Made by a program: the position numbers and the translations under genes
Assembly (NCBI GenBank): GCA_937884625.1
Contig: CALGCE010000192.1
Span: 1 to 16,096 of the forward strand
DNA length: 16,096 nt
Origin: an uncultured Clostridia bacterium
Lineage (GTDB): Bacteria > Bacillota > Clostridia > Oscillospirales > Acutalibacteraceae
Reading direction: 5' to 3'
Notes under the pieces: model-generated
Told to the model about the DNA's origin: nothing
Database searches by the model: none
What the model saw: the letters and a program-made list of their open reading frames with translations, nothing else
Part shown: positions 5,041 through 14,014 of the stretch, piece after piece
Layout: every line of letters begins with the position of its first letter
Position numbering within the stretch: position 1 is the first letter of the stretch

Positions 5041-6696
5041 TTATAATTTCACTTCAAAATGTTTTCCCTCAACGTGAATTATATGGTCGCAAACCGAAAT
5101 GGAGGTATTTCTGTGTGTTATAAACAGTACCGTTTTATCGGTCATATGTTTAATGTTTGAAAGAAGTTGCGTTTCGGTCTGTTCGTCAAGTGCGGAGGTT
5201 GATTCGTCAAGCAACAGTATCGGTGCGTCAAAAAGCAATGCACGGGCTATTGAAAGACGTTGTATCTGCCCTTCCGAAAGTCCTGCACCTCTCTCCGAAA
5301 GTTTCGTTTCAAAACCGTCGGGCAGGGTTTTAATAAAGTCGTAAATAACGGACGCCTTGGTTGCCTGTATTATCCTTTCTTCGCTTATACTATCATCATA
5401 AAGGGTTAAGTTATCCCTTATTGTACCTGATAATATCATATTTCCCTGCGGAACGTAGGAGAACATACCACGTGTAGATGCGTCTATGTTTATATCGTCA
5501 TTTATGGTTATACTTCCGCCCGTAGGCTCATACAGTCCCAAAATAACCTTAAACAGCGTACTCTTACCGCTTCCCGATTCTCCCGTTATCGCAGTAATCT
5601 TATTTTTCGGTATATCAAAGGTACAGTTTTTAAGTATAATTTCGTCCTCATAGGCAAAAGCAAGATTTTTAATACTGATTTTTTCAAACGATTTCTTTAA
5701 TGTTTCTAATTTTTCATCTTTGAAAACAGGCGGTTCATCTTCTATGTTTTCAAGTTCCATAAGTCTTTCTGCCGATGCCAACATCGCATAATATCTCGGA
5801 AAAATTCCCGATACATTTTGCAAAGGTGTACGAAGTATTGATACCAACTGTAAAAAGTAGTTTAAAGTACCGTATGTAATGGCACCCAGTGCAATCTGTC
5901 CGGCACCCCAAACGAGTACGGCGTAGTAGCCGAAAGTGAACATAGAATAAAGGCAGGCGTGAAAAAATACCGACACTAAATTTTGTTTAATTCTTATTTT
6001 CAAGTTTTCAGACATATATTCGTTTAGTTTTTTAAGTATCGGCAGTTCGCTTACAAAGGTTTTGACAACCACTATATTGGCAAAACATTCCTGCATAAAA
6101 GAACGGGTCTGACCTTCGGTTTTTTGAACTTGCTTGTGCAAATCTTTGTATTTTTTGCTTATAAACCGACCGCACATAGGAAGTATGCAACCCACGAAAA
6201 TGACTATAATTCCCAGTATATAGTTTTGTGCAACCAATGCCCAAATTCCTACGATTATTTTAGTCAGCATTGCGGCAACGCTCGGTATGATACTCATAAA
6301 CGATGAGGCTACTTGGTCAACGTCCGAAGCAAAACGGTTTAAAAGGTCTCCCGAATGATGAGTGAAAAGTTTGGGATATTTTTTATGTACTATTGCCGAA
6401 AACATATAATTTCTTATTGAAATTATAACCTTATATATAACTCGGACATTAATCATAGAAAGTACCGAGTCAAGCACTATTTGAAGTATTATTATAGAAA
6501 ACAGCAACACAGCACCCATAGATATTTTTATGGACGCATCACCACTTGCAGAATCAATAACATCTTTTGATATTCTTGCAAGCAGGATTAATAATAATGA
6601 TGACGCAATATTAATAAGAGTTGTAACGGCAAGGGCAGGTATAAATTTTTTGCAACGCCTTATTACCCAGATAAGTGATGAATCGTTTTTTTTCAT
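5041..6696 (-). CDS. ABC transporter, fused membrane and ATPase domains
   Basis: A 551-aa half-transporter of the exporter type (ABC_membrane plus ABC ATPase). The N-terminal ~320 residues contain about six hydrophobic segments and the typical HSGDLLNRFASDVDQV coupling region. The ATPase has Walker A GESGSGKST (372-380), signature LSEGQ (473-477), Walker B ILLLDE (Asp497, Glu498) and the switch histidine in FITHR. The start is the ATG at 6696 with GGAGTG seven bases before it. The frame is open further upstream (to 6792), but that would overlap the promoter and the divergent gene. Such proteins work as homodimers or with a partner half; no partner is adjacent, so a homodimer is likely. The substrate (peptide, lipid or drug) cannot be told from sequence. 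Confidence 0.9.
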   Translation of the reverse strand: MKKNDSSLIWVIRRCKKFIPALAVTTLINIASSLLLILLARISKDVIDSASGDASIKISMGAVLLFSIIILQIVLDSVLSMINVRVIYKVIISIRNYMFSAIVHKKYPKLFTHHSGDLLNRFASDVDQVASSFMSIIPSVAAMLTKIIVGIWALVAQNYILGIIVIFVGCILPMCGRFISKKYKDLHKQVQKTEGQTRSFMQECFANIVVVKTFVSELPILKKLNEYMSENLKIRIKQNLVSVFFHACLYSMFTFGYYAVLVWGAGQIALGAITYGTLNYFLQLVSILRTPLQNVSGIFPRYYAMLASAERLMELENIEDEPPVFKDEKLETLKKSFEKISIKNLAFAYEDEIILKNCTFDIPKNKITAITGESGSGKSTLFKVILGLYEPTGGSITINDDINIDASTRGMFSYVPQGNMILSGTIRDNLTLYDDSISEERIIQATKASVIYDFIKTLPDGFETKLSERGAGLSEGQIQRLSIARALLFDAPILLLDESTSALDEQTETQLLSNIKHMTDKTVLFITHRNTSISVCDHIIHVEGKHFEVKL

Positions 6697-6713
6697 TTTT
6701 TCACTCCAAATAC

Positions 6714-6742
6714 TTGCAATTTTAATAATTATATAATAAAAT
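6714..6742 (+). promoter_or_regulatory. Probable promoter of the DUF6106-nnr-lipoprotein operon
   Basis: TTGCAA (6714-6719), 17 bp, TAAAAT (6737-6742), about 30 bp before the first ATG. It is interleaved with the divergent promoter of the ABC gene, so the two may compete. Confidence 0.45.
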
Positions 6743-6756
6743 AAAGTATATTTCAA
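6728..6756 (-). promoter_or_regulatory. Promoter of the ABC transporter gene
   Basis: Minus strand: TTGAAA (6756-6751), 17 bp, TATAAT (6733-6728). It lies about 30 bp before the ATG at 6696. Confidence 0.65.
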
Positions 6757-6771
6757 TAGGGAGATACTGTT

Positions 6772-7296
6772 ATGGACACTTTTTTCGAACAAATTGTGTC
6801 GATTAATAAGACTGCAAAAACCTTGCTTTTGCTTATCGGCATATGGGTTTTGGCGTTTGCGGTTTCGGCACTTGTTTTTATTTTTCTTTTTGGCAGTTCA
6901 TTTACATTTTTGGCACTTCTTCTGATATTCGGTGCGTTTTACGGAGCGTTCAAACTTACAGGGCTTCTTTCGGTAGAGTATGAATATATAATAACCAACG
7001 GAACTATGGATGTTGATAAGATAACGGCAAAAAGTTCCCGTAAGCGAATGACGAGTTTTGAACTTGCAAACGTTGAAAGAATAGAAAAATACAATATGAA
7101 TGCAAAGCCTGTCGGGAATTACAGCAAGACGGTTATTGCGTGTAACGAAAACGACCCGTCGGCGTATTTTATGGTAGTCAGCAAAGAGGGCAAGGGAAAC
7201 GAACTTATCGTATTTTCGCCAAACGATAGGATTAGGGGAGCAATAGTCAAATTTGTTCCGAAATTCATATCAAACAGTGCGTTTAAAGGAGAATAG
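6772..7296 (+). CDS. DUF6106-like membrane protein
   Basis: A 174-aa protein. It has a short N-terminus (MDTFFEQIVSINKTAK), then two transmembrane helices (about residues 17-40 and 45-62), followed by a soluble domain of about 110 residues rich in beta strands (YEYIITNGTMDVDKITAKSS). The layout resembles clostridial proteins of the DUF6106 family and, in general shape, membrane-anchored PH-like domains; I give that family from memory and with reserve. AGGGAG lies nine bases before the ATG. It is first in an operon, and the next gene begins 7 bp after its stop. Function is unknown. Confidence 0.7.
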   Translation: MDTFFEQIVSINKTAKTLLLLIGIWVLAFAVSALVFIFLFGSSFTFLALLLIFGAFYGAFKLTGLLSVEYEYIITNGTMDVDKITAKSSRKRMTSFELANVERIEKYNMNAKPVGNYSKTVIACNENDPSAYFMVVSKEGKGNELIVFSPNDRIRGAIVKFVPKFISNSAFKGE

Positions 7297-7303
7297 TGTT
7301 GCC

Positions 7304-8764
7304 GTGAAGATACTTACAAGGTCACAAATAAGAACGGCAGAGGAAAGTGCCGTAGCAAGCGGCACTTTTTCATTTGAACAGTTAATGTTAAATGCAGGTA
7401 GGTCTGCCGCAGAAAAAATAATGCAAAGGTATGACGTCAAGGGCAAAAATATAACCGTTGTGTGCGGTAACGGTAATAACGGCGGAGACGGAATAGTCGT
7501 TGCAGATAAACTTTCAAAATCGGGAGCATTTGTTACGGTGTGCTTCCCGCAAGGTACACCAAAGACTGATACGGCAAAATCGTTTTTATATATGACAGAC
7601 GGTCTTAAAATGGTAAATTCACTTCCCAAAGAAAACGATATAATTATTGATGCACTTTTCGGAACGGGATTTAAAGGGAGCCTTTTAGGGGAAACTGCCG
7701 AAATGGTAGATTGTATGAATTTATCGGGTGCCGTAAAGATTGCAATAGACGTACCTAGCGGTGTAGTGTGCGACAGCGGAGAATGTAAAAAAGCCTTTAA
7801 AGCAGACTATACGGTAACCTTTATAGCACTTAAACCCTGTTTTGTACTGCCGAATGCATCGGAGTATTGCGGAGAGGTAGAAGTGGCGGATATAGGTGTT
7901 AAGATAAAAGAATATTCCTATCTTACGGTACCTAGGCCGACGGTTAAAAAAAGACTTAAAAATTCACATAAGGGTACCTACGGCACTGCACTTTTAATCT
8001 GCGGAAGTTACGGTATGTGCGGAGCACAGATACTCTCGGCAAGGGCGTGTGCTGTAAGCGGTGTCGGAATAGTAAAGTCAGTCGTTTGTGAGCGGAATTA
8101 TACTGCACTTTGTACCGCTCTGCCCGAAGCGGTAACCGTACCTGTTTCCACCTCGCAAAACGGTGCTATGGTAATTGACGATAACACTTTAAAGTCGCTT
8201 ATTGATGAAAGCGACGCTCTTTTGATAGGTTGCGGTATAGGAAAAAGCGAAGAAGCAAAAAAACTTGTAAAAAGGACTTTGCAGATTGCAAATATTCCCG
8301 TAATAATAGATGCAGATGGAATAAATGCGGTATCGAAAGACATAAATATAATAAGGACAGTAAAAGCCCCTGTTATATTGACTCCGCACCCTGCGGAAAT
8401 GGCAAGACTTTGCGGTACCGACGTAAAGGATATAGAAAGCAACCGATGTTTGTATGCTAAACGGTTTGCAATGCAAAATGACTGCGTTTTGGTGCTTAAA
8501 GGTGCCAACACAATAGTTGCCGCACCTGACGGACGTGTGTTTTTTAACACTACGGGCAACGCAGGTATGGCTACGGGCGGCAGCGGTGACGTACTCTCGG
8601 GAATGATAGTTGCAAGACTTGCAAAGGGAGAAAACGCACTTAATTCGGCGTTATCTTCCGTTTGGCTTCACGGTAAGGCAGGTGACCTTGCGGCAAACAG
8701 GCTCACCCAAAATTCGCTTTTGCCGAGTGATATAATAGAGGAATTAAGAACACTGTCCGATTAA
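7304..8764 (+). CDS. nnr: Bifunctional NAD(P)H-hydrate epimerase / ADP-dependent dehydratase
   Basis: A 486-aa two-domain metabolite-repair enzyme that restores damaged NADHX and NADPHX. The N-terminal half is the epimerase (YjeF_N): QIRTAEE at the start, GNGNNGGDG at 55-63, DALFGTG and AIDVPSG. The C-terminal half is the ribokinase-like dehydratase (YjeF_C): LTPHPAEM at 359-366, and NTTGNAGMATGGSGDVLSG near the end with the catalytic GSGD at 426-429. The GTG at 7304 is chosen because the protein then begins VKILTRSQIRTAEE, as family members do. AAAGGAG is 12 bases upstream, rather far, so translation may rely on coupling to the preceding gene. Both halves look intact. Confidence 0.93.
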   Translation: MKILTRSQIRTAEESAVASGTFSFEQLMLNAGRSAAEKIMQRYDVKGKNITVVCGNGNNGGDGIVVADKLSKSGAFVTVCFPQGTPKTDTAKSFLYMTDGLKMVNSLPKENDIIIDALFGTGFKGSLLGETAEMVDCMNLSGAVKIAIDVPSGVVCDSGECKKAFKADYTVTFIALKPCFVLPNASEYCGEVEVADIGVKIKEYSYLTVPRPTVKKRLKNSHKGTYGTALLICGSYGMCGAQILSARACAVSGVGIVKSVVCERNYTALCTALPEAVTVPVSTSQNGAMVIDDNTLKSLIDESDALLIGCGIGKSEEAKKLVKRTLQIANIPVIIDADGINAVSKDINIIRTVKAPVILTPHPAEMARLCGTDVKDIESNRCLYAKRFAMQNDCVLVLKGANTIVAAPDGRVFFNTTGNAGMATGGSGDVLSGMIVARLAKGENALNSALSSVWLHGKAGDLAANRLTQNSLLPSDIIEELRTLSD

Positions 8765-8765
8765 T

Positions 8766-8789
8766 TTAGGCTGACTCTCATCAGCCTAA
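8766..8789 (+). other. Hairpin without U-tract between nnr and the lipoprotein gene
   Basis: Perfect 9-bp inverted repeat TTAGGCTGA / TCAGCCTAA with a 6-base loop, starting two bases after the nnr stop. It ends just before the AGGAG (8792-8796) of the next gene. No T-run follows, so it is not a classical terminator. It may stabilise the upstream mRNA or tune translation of the lipoprotein. Confidence 0.5.
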
Positions 8790-8805
8790 TCAGGAGTGGT
8801 CTTTC

Positions 8806-9309
8806 TTGAAAAGAATATTCATAAGTTTGTGCATAACGGTTTTGTTTATCTGCGGTTGTACGGGGGTAAGCGAGGTGAAACCAGTTACCGACGGTATATC
8901 GTTTGATGCGGTTATAAACTATCATAACGAAAAGTATGAATGTTCTGTAAGCATTGACAAAGAGGACGTTATGACGGCTTATGTCACGTCCCCAGAAGAT
9001 ATAAAAGGTCTTAAACTTAAATTTGACGGTGAAAAGGCAACGGCAGAGTTTTGGGGACTCGTTTACGAGCCGAAAACAGGCTCTTTTCCTATGGGCAACG
9101 TAATACAGACAGTCTATGATATATTGACCGACATAGATGATGAGGAGGTAGCAAAGGCGAAAAAGGGTGAAAAAAACTGCGAACTTAAAGGTAAGACAGA
9201 CGGTAATGATTATACCTTTTATTTTTCGCCGACGGGTCTGCCCTTATCGCTCGAAATACCAAACGAGCGTTTTAAAATTACCTTTAATAATGTTACTGTT
9301 TCAAGATAG
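8806..9309 (+). CDS. Lipoprotein of unknown function, possibly LolA-like fold
   Basis: A 167-aa predicted lipoprotein. The signal peptide is LKRIFISLCITVLFICGC, with the lipidated cysteine at residue 18 in a lipobox-like ICGC. The mature part starts TGVSEVKPVTDGISFDAVI and is rich in alternating beta strands (YECSVSIDKEDVMTAYV, SPEDIKGLKLKFDGEKATA). This is reminiscent of the LolA/outer-membrane-carrier fold used by several Gram-positive lipoproteins; that is a visual impression, not a match. The TTG start is supported by AGGAG nine bases upstream. It is last in the operon and closed by a strong hairpin. Confidence 0.75.
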   Translation: MKRIFISLCITVLFICGCTGVSEVKPVTDGISFDAVINYHNEKYECSVSIDKEDVMTAYVTSPEDIKGLKLKFDGEKATAEFWGLVYEPKTGSFPMGNVIQTVYDILTDIDDEEVAKAKKGEKNCELKGKTDGNDYTFYFSPTGLPLSLEIPNERFKITFNNVTVSR

Positions 9310-9311
9310 AA

Positions 9312-9343
9312 AATCGGCAGTCAGGAATACCTGACTGCCGATT
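9312..9343. terminator. Bidirectional terminator between lipoprotein gene and metQ
   Basis: A 14-bp perfect stem (AATCGGCAGTCAGG with CCTGACTGCCGATT) and an AATA loop, between convergent genes. The U-tracts are short on both sides, but the GC-rich stem and the position support termination in both directions. Confidence 0.8.
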
Positions 9344-9357
9344 GATTTTATATCTAT

Positions 9358-10167
9358 TTAAAATAACGGAACTACTGCACCGTCATAGGTCTCTTCCATA
9401 AATTCTCTTACTTTTTCGCTTTCAACAGCCTCTTTAAGAGCCTTTATTTTAGGCAGGTTCTCATTGCCTTTCTTTACGGCTATGACGTTTACATAATACT
9501 CTGCCGCCTGTGAGTCGGTCGCCTCAACCGCCAAAGCGTTTCTTACTTTAAGACCGCCCTCAATGGCATAGTTTCCGTTAATAACCGCAATATCAACATC
9601 AGGTAAAGAGCGTACTATCTGTGCCGCCTCGATTTCCTTTATTTCAATATTTTTAGGGTTATCTACTATGCTTAATTTTGTCGCTTTCAGTCCTACGCCG
9701 TCTTTTAATTTTATAAGACCTTGTGCTTCAAGAAGTAAAAGTGCTCGGGCTTCGTTTGTAGAATCATTGGGTACTGAAACGACGGCACCGTTTTTAATAT
9801 CCTTGATTGATTTGGTCTTTCCTGCGTAAATTCCAAAAGGCTCGTAATGGACCTTGCTTACCGATACAAGATGGGTGTCGTTTTCCTTGTTAAAGTCGTT
9901 TAAATAGGTTATATGCTGAAAAAAGTTTGCATCAATATCCGAATTTTCAAGTGCAGTATTTGGAAGAACATAGTCGTTATATTCCTTGATTTCAAGGGTG
10001 TAACCGTCTTCCTTTAAAATGTCTTTTGCCACTTTGAGTATTTCTGCGTGGGGTGTTACACTGGCACCTATAACTATTGTTTTTTCATCCGATTCCTTTT
10101 TTTTGCAACCGCAAAACAGGGTAATAATAAAGCAAAGTGTGAGAAATATTGCAACTGTTTTTTTCAT
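9358..10167 (-). CDS. metQ: Methionine ABC transporter substrate-binding lipoprotein
   Basis: A 269-aa NlpA/MetQ lipoprotein that captures methionine outside the membrane for MetNI. The signal peptide ends LFCGC with the lipidated Cys21. Family marks are IVIGASVTPHAEIL, the DANFFQHITYL segment, PNDSTNEARALLLLEAQGLI, and DIAVINGNYAIEGGL near residue 200. The start ATG shares one base with the metI stop (TAATG), and GGGAG is eight bases before it. It is the last gene of the minus-strand operon. Specificity for L- or D-methionine or a related compound cannot be read from sequence. Confidence 0.93.
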   Translation of the reverse strand: MKKTVAIFLTLCFIITLFCGCKKKESDEKTIVIGASVTPHAEILKVAKDILKEDGYTLEIKEYNDYVLPNTALENSDIDANFFQHITYLNDFNKENDTHLVSVSKVHYEPFGIYAGKTKSIKDIKNGAVVSVPNDSTNEARALLLLEAQGLIKLKDGVGLKATKLSIVDNPKNIEIKEIEAAQIVRSLPDVDIAVINGNYAIEGGLKVRNALAVEATDSQAAEYYVNVIAVKKGNENLPKIKALKEAVESEKVREFMEETYDGAVVPLF

Positions 10168-10844
10168 TACTTTTCTCCCTTGTTTTTCATTCGCTTATCG
10201 GTTTTGTTGGCAATTTTCATACCGATTTCCTGAAAAATCTGTACGATTATTACCAGAAGTATAACCGTGATAAGCATAATCTTATCATTATAGCGGTAAT
10301 ATCCGTAATTTATCGCTATTGCACCGAGTCCTCCGCCTGCGGTAAAGCCTGCCATGGCGGAATAACCGAGTATAGTGGTAACCGCTATCGCACTTCCGAC
10401 TATTAAAGATGGTTTTGCTTCGGGAAGCAATACTTTTAAAATTATCTGCATAGGTGTAGAACCCATAGACTGTGCCGCCTCGATAACACCGTTATCAACC
10501 TCTTTAAGTGACGACTCAACCATTCTTGCAACAAACGGTGCCGCCGCAATTACCAAAGGTACTACGGTTGCGGTAGAGCCGATTGTAGTACCGACTACCG
10601 CCCTTGTGAACGGAAGAATTGCAATTAAAAGTATTATAAAGGGTATCGAACGTGCTAAATTTACTATTGCACCAAGTATTGTATTTATTATCTTACACTT
10701 TAAAATACCGTTTTCATCGGTTATGTAAAGAAGTATCCCTATCGGAATGCCGAAAAGATATGCGAGTGCGGTGGAACCGAGCGTCATATACATCGTTTCG
10801 AGTATGCCCATACCGAGTTCTTTGATAAGTCCGCTGTCAAGCAT
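10167..10844 (-). CDS. metI: Methionine ABC transporter permease
   Basis: A 225-aa inner-membrane permease with five or so hydrophobic helices. The BPD-type EAA coupling loop is visible around VIEAAQSMGSTPMQIILKVL. The segment GYSAMAGFTAGGGLGAIAIN is typical of MetI. AAGGAGG lies nine bases before the ATG, which overlaps the end of metN by 8 bp. It forms the homodimeric channel of the MetNIQ importer. Confidence 0.94.
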   Translation of the reverse strand: MLDSGLIKELGMGILETMYMTLGSTALAYLFGIPIGILLYITDENGILKCKIINTILGAIVNLARSIPFIILLIAILPFTRAVVGTTIGSTATVVPLVIAAAPFVARMVESSLKEVDNGVIEAAQSMGSTPMQIILKVLLPEAKPSLIVGSAIAVTTILGYSAMAGFTAGGGLGAIAINYGYYRYNDKIMLITVILLVIIVQIFQEIGMKIANKTDKRMKNKGEK

Positions 10845-11835
10845 TTTCGCATTCCTCCTTATACGGTACGTTCTTTGAATTTAAATATGTAAAAACTCTC
10901 ATTTGGCGGTCTTCGTCTTTCGGAAGTTCAATAACCATACTTCCATTTACTATACCGTCGTCAGTTTTAATATCGGAACTTATAATGTTAACTGCGGTAT
11001 GACATTCAAGCGTAAGATTTGAAATAAACGGCTCGTATGCCGAACGTCCGTCAAGAATAATACGTACTTTTTTGCCGGATTTTATTTGATTTACGGAATG
11101 TACATCAGGAAGAATAAGTCCTTTTGCTATATCCGATTTCGGCGACAAAAATACGTCCTTAACATAACCCTCTTCAACTATCCTTCCTTTGTCAAGTACG
11201 GCAACTTTATTGCAGATTTGTTGTACAATTTTCATTTCGTGGGTTATGACTACGATGGTTACGCCCATAGTTTCGTTGATGACTTTAAGCAACGATAAAA
11301 TGGATTCGGTTGTGCTGGGGTCAAGTGCACTTGTTGCCTCATCGCAAAGCAGTACCTTTGGATTTGTTGCAAGTGCCCTTGCTATTGCAACCCTCTGCTT
11401 TTGACCGCCCGACAACTGCGACGGATATGCATTTTCTTTTCCTGAAAGTTCAACCAAATCTAAAAGTTTTTTTGCCTTTCTTACAGCCTTACTTCGTGGC
11501 ACACCCGTTATTTCCAAGGGATAGCAAACATTTTTAAGTACCGTTCTTTGAGAAAAAAGATTATAACTTTGGAATATCATTGATACGGTGTGACGTTTTT
11601 CTCGAAGATTGGCAGGAGAGAGGGTTGCCATATCGACACCGTCGATTAAAACATTTCCGCTAGTCGGTCTTTCAAGACAGTTTATGCAACGCACAAGTGT
11701 GGATTTACCTGCTCCTGAAAGTCCTATTATGCCGTAAATATCTCCATCCTCAATGGTAAGAGAAACATTATGAACTGCTTTGACATCATTATTAAGTTGT
11801 TTAAAGGTTTTGGTGACGTTTTTCAGTTCTATCAA
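10837..11835 (-). CDS. metN: Methionine ABC transporter ATPase with NIL domain
   Basis: A 332-aa ATPase: Walker A GLSGAGKST (38-46), signature LSGGQ (141-145), Walker B VLLCDE (Asp165, Glu166) and switch His in VVITHE. After about residue 250 comes a ~75-residue NIL domain, which in MetN binds methionine and inhibits transport when the cell is full. The start is TTG (11835) with AGGAG about eight bases upstream; the protein then begins like other MetN. It follows the UPF0210 gene by 18 bp, so it belongs to the same transcript. No SAM riboswitch or T-box fits in that gap. Confidence 0.95.
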   Translation of the reverse strand: MIELKNVTKTFKQLNNDVKAVHNVSLTIEDGDIYGIIGLSGAGKSTLVRCINCLERPTSGNVLIDGVDMATLSPANLREKRHTVSMIFQSYNLFSQRTVLKNVCYPLEITGVPRSKAVRKAKKLLDLVELSGKENAYPSQLSGGQKQRVAIARALATNPKVLLCDEATSALDPSTTESILSLLKVINETMGVTIVVITHEMKIVQQICNKVAVLDKGRIVEEGYVKDVFLSPKSDIAKGLILPDVHSVNQIKSGKKVRIILDGRSAYEPFISNLTLECHTAVNIISSDIKTDDGIVNGSMVIELPKDEDRQMRVFTYLNSKNVPYKEECENA

Positions 11836-11853
11836 GATAACTTCTCCTAAACG

Positions 11854-13212
11854 TTAGTTTTTAAGGCTTTGCATCGGTGCCGGTATTCTTCCGCCTCTGT
11901 TGATGAATTTAGCAGGGCTTTTATCAAGATTTAACGGCATTACGGGACCTTCTCCCAAAAGTCCGCCGAAATTAAGTTCTTCGCCCTGTTTTCTGCCTAT
12001 TGCGGGTATTACCCTTACGGCAGTGGTTTTAGAGTTTACCATACCTATTGCGGCTTCGTCCGCTATTATTGCGGATATGGTTTCACAAGGCGTATCGCCC
12101 GGTATTACTATCATATCAAGACCTACCGAACATACGGCGGTCATAGCCTCTAACTTTTCAATTTTAAGGTCGCCGTTTCGAGCGGCTTCTATCATACCTG
12201 CGTCCTCTGATACGGGGATAAATGCACCCGAAAGTCCGCCGACCGAGGACGATGCCATTACACCGCCCTTTTTGACCGCATCGTTAAGCATAGCAAGTGC
12301 GGCGGTAGTACCGTGCGTACCGCAACTTTCAAGTCCCATTTCTTCGAGTATTCTCGCAACAGAATCGCCTACGGCAGGGGTTGGTGCCAAAGACAGGTCT
12401 ACAATGCCGAACGGAACACCCAGACGCTTTGACGCCTGTGTACCTACTAATTGTCCCATACGGGTTATCTTAAATGCGGTACGCTTTATGACCTCTGCTA
12501 CGTCGCCTAAATCCCCGTCAGGACAGCGTTTAAGTGCCGAATGTACAACACCCGGTCCCGATACGCCGACGTGTATAACACAGTCAGGCTCGCCCGTACC
12601 GTGAAACGCACCTGCCATAAAGGGATTGTCTTCGGGTGCGTTACAAAATACGACCAACTTTGCAGGACCTATACAGTTTCTATCCGCCGTAAGTTCCGAC
12701 GATTTTCTTATAATCTGTCCCATAAGTTTTACGGCATCCATATTTATTCCCGATTTGGTAGAGCCTATGTTTACAGATGAACAAATATTTTCCGTAATGC
12801 TCAGTGCTTCGGGAATGGAACGTATAAGACTTTCGTCACCTGCGGAAAAGCCTTTGTGTACCAAGGCAGAATATCCGCCTATGAAATTAACGCCCGTAGC
12901 ATCAGCACACCTTTGCAACGTCTTTGCATACTCTATCGGATTTCCGCCAGACGCCGCAACAAGCATAGATATAGGTGTTACCGATATGCGTTTGTTTATT
13001 ATCGGTATGCCGTACTCTTTTTCTATATCGCAACCCACCTTGACAAGGTTTCCTGCAAGGCGGGTTATTTTTTCATAAATTTTATCGCAACTCGATTTTA
13101 TATCGGAAGAAGCACAGTCAAGCAAAGAAATGCCCATCGTTACGGTGCGTATATCAAGGTTCTCCTGACTTATCATTGTAACGGTTTCCATTATATCGTT
13201 AATGTTTATCAC
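11854..13212 (-). CDS. PFL-like family protein (UPF0210 / DUF711)
   Basis: A 452-aa protein of the UPF0210 (DUF711) family. Members resemble the pyruvate-formate-lyase fold but their function is not established. Recognisable segments are [17 protein letters not shown] at the N-terminus, [50 protein letters not shown] and [15 protein letters not shown] at the C-terminus. The length matches the family (about 450 aa). It starts with GTG at 13212, with GGAGG eight bases before. It lies just after an ACT-domain gene, the pairing seen for this family in many Bacillota, which suggests an amino-acid-controlled activity. In this window the same operon continues into metNIQ. Confidence 0.9.
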   Translation of the reverse strand: MININDIMETVTMISQENLDIRTVTMGISLLDCASSDIKSSCDKIYEKITRLAGNLVKVGCDIEKEYGIPIINKRISVTPISMLVAASGGNPIEYAKTLQRCADATGVNFIGGYSALVHKGFSAGDESLIRSIPEALSITENICSSVNIGSTKSGINMDAVKLMGQIIRKSSELTADRNCIGPAKLVVFCNAPEDNPFMAGAFHGTGEPDCVIHVGVSGPGVVHSALKRCPDGDLGDVAEVIKRTAFKITRMGQLVGTQASKRLGVPFGIVDLSLAPTPAVGDSVARILEEMGLESCGTHGTTAALAMLNDAVKKGGVMASSSVGGLSGAFIPVSEDAGMIEAARNGDLKIEKLEAMTAVCSVGLDMIVIPGDTPCETISAIIADEAAIGMVNSKTTAVRVIPAIGRKQGEELNFGGLLGEGPVMPLNLDKSPAKFINRGGRIPAPMQSLKN

Positions 13213-13230
13213 TGATTATTCCTCCGAAAG

Positions 13231-13500
13231 TCAAATGCGGTGCATAGAATTGAAAATATCCTCGTGCATAACACGAATGTCAAGTCCCAAATTAATACCG
13301 AGTTGTTTCATTTCATCCGAGAAATCACTGAAAGAACAGGAGAGTTCGGAGATTTCGGTAAGCATAACCATAACGAACATATCTTGAAGTACCGACTGCG
13401 TTATATCTACGATATTAACATTATATTTTGAACATACGGCACTTACCTTTGAGATTATCCCTACCGTATCCTTACCGATTACCGAAATAATAGTTTTCAT
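13231..13500 (-). CDS. ACT domain protein (UPF0237)
   Basis: An 89-aa single ACT domain: MKTIISVIGKDTVGIISKVS, followed by YNVNIVDITQSVLQDMFVMVM, the ligand-sensing beta-alpha-beta core. ACT domains bind amino acids at dimer interfaces and control linked enzymes. This small stand-alone type is usually paired with the UPF0210 gene that follows here 18 bp downstream. The ATG is preceded by AAGGG at 10 bases, a weaker ribosome binding site, but the gene starts only 3 bp after the preceding stop, so coupling is likely. Confidence 0.9.
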   Translation of the reverse strand: MKTIISVIGKDTVGIISKVSAVCSKYNVNIVDITQSVLQDMFVMVMLTEISELSCSFSDFSDEMKQLGINLGLDIRVMHEDIFNSMHRI

Positions 13501-13503
13501 ATT

Positions 13504-13941
13504 TTAATTTCCCTTCGAATTTTTTTCAAGCAATGCTTGAAGTATATTTTCCATCATTCTTACGATAACAGCACAGGTTGCCGCCGCCGCACCTACTATA
13601 TAAAAAGGCATATAAAAGGTACCTGCAACAAGCAAAATTACCGCCGCACAAAAACAACAGATAGATATGCGTTTTAGCATTTTTACGTTTTCTTCTGTAA
13701 GAATTAAATCTTTTAAAATGTTTTTAAGCAGTTTTATCACCGAAACCACCGCTATTGCCGCAAACGGTACGCAGGGGTAGCAGGTAAGCATTACGGTAGC
13801 ACCCAAATCCTGAGGTCTGCCTTTTGTTTCAACGTACCAAGTGACGAGCGTAGGCAGAAAAATTACGGCAACCACAAGTAAAGCCGCAAAAATATATGTA
13901 ATGATAAGTGTAAGTTTAGCCGAACGTTTGTAATCAGACAT
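13504..13941 (-). CDS. DUF2975-like four-helix membrane protein
   Basis: A 145-aa integral membrane protein with four hydrophobic segments (about residues 10-32, 48-66, 90-108 and 112-128). The motif LILTEENVKMLKRISICCF between helices 2 and 3 is characteristic of DUF2975 proteins, whose function is unknown. AGGAGG lies nine bases before the ATG. It is first in the long minus-strand operon. In other genomes such proteins often sit beside a small HTH regulator; none is seen here. Confidence 0.75.
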   Translation of the reverse strand: MSDYKRSAKLTLIITYIFAALLVVAVIFLPTLVTWYVETKGRPQDLGATVMLTCYPCVPFAAIAVVSVIKLLKNILKDLILTEENVKMLKRISICCFCAAVILLVAGTFYMPFYIVGAAAATCAVIVRMMENILQALLEKNSKGN

Positions 13942-13973
13942 ACAAAAAACCTCCTAAAAAACCAAACTACATT

Positions 13974-14002
13974 ATTATACTACATAATTATTTGTTTTGC
14001 AA
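13974..14002 (-). promoter_or_regulatory. Promoter of the DUF2975-ACT-PFL-metNIQ operon
   Basis: Minus strand: TTGCAA (14002-13997), 17 bp, TATAAT (13979-13974), about 33 bp before the first ATG. It is the only clear promoter found for the six genes. Confidence 0.7.
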
Positions 14003-14014
14003 GTGTCGGCGAAT

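Noticed and set aside
6697..6792. Longer N-terminus for the ABC transporter (start at 6792)
   Set aside because: It would cover both divergent promoters and overlap the next gene; the ATG at 6696 has a good ribosome binding site and a normal exporter N-terminus.
7270..8559. Minus-strand open frames opposite nnr
   Set aside because: They are shadows of the intact two-domain repair enzyme on the plus strand.
11836..11853. SAM riboswitch or T-box in front of metN
   Set aside because: The gap is only 18 bp and holds just the ribosome binding site; the operon leader (13942-13973) is also too short.
11900..13215. Long plus-strand open frames opposite the UPF0210 gene
   Set aside because: They mirror the well-supported minus-strand gene, have no ribosome binding sites and give low-complexity proteins.
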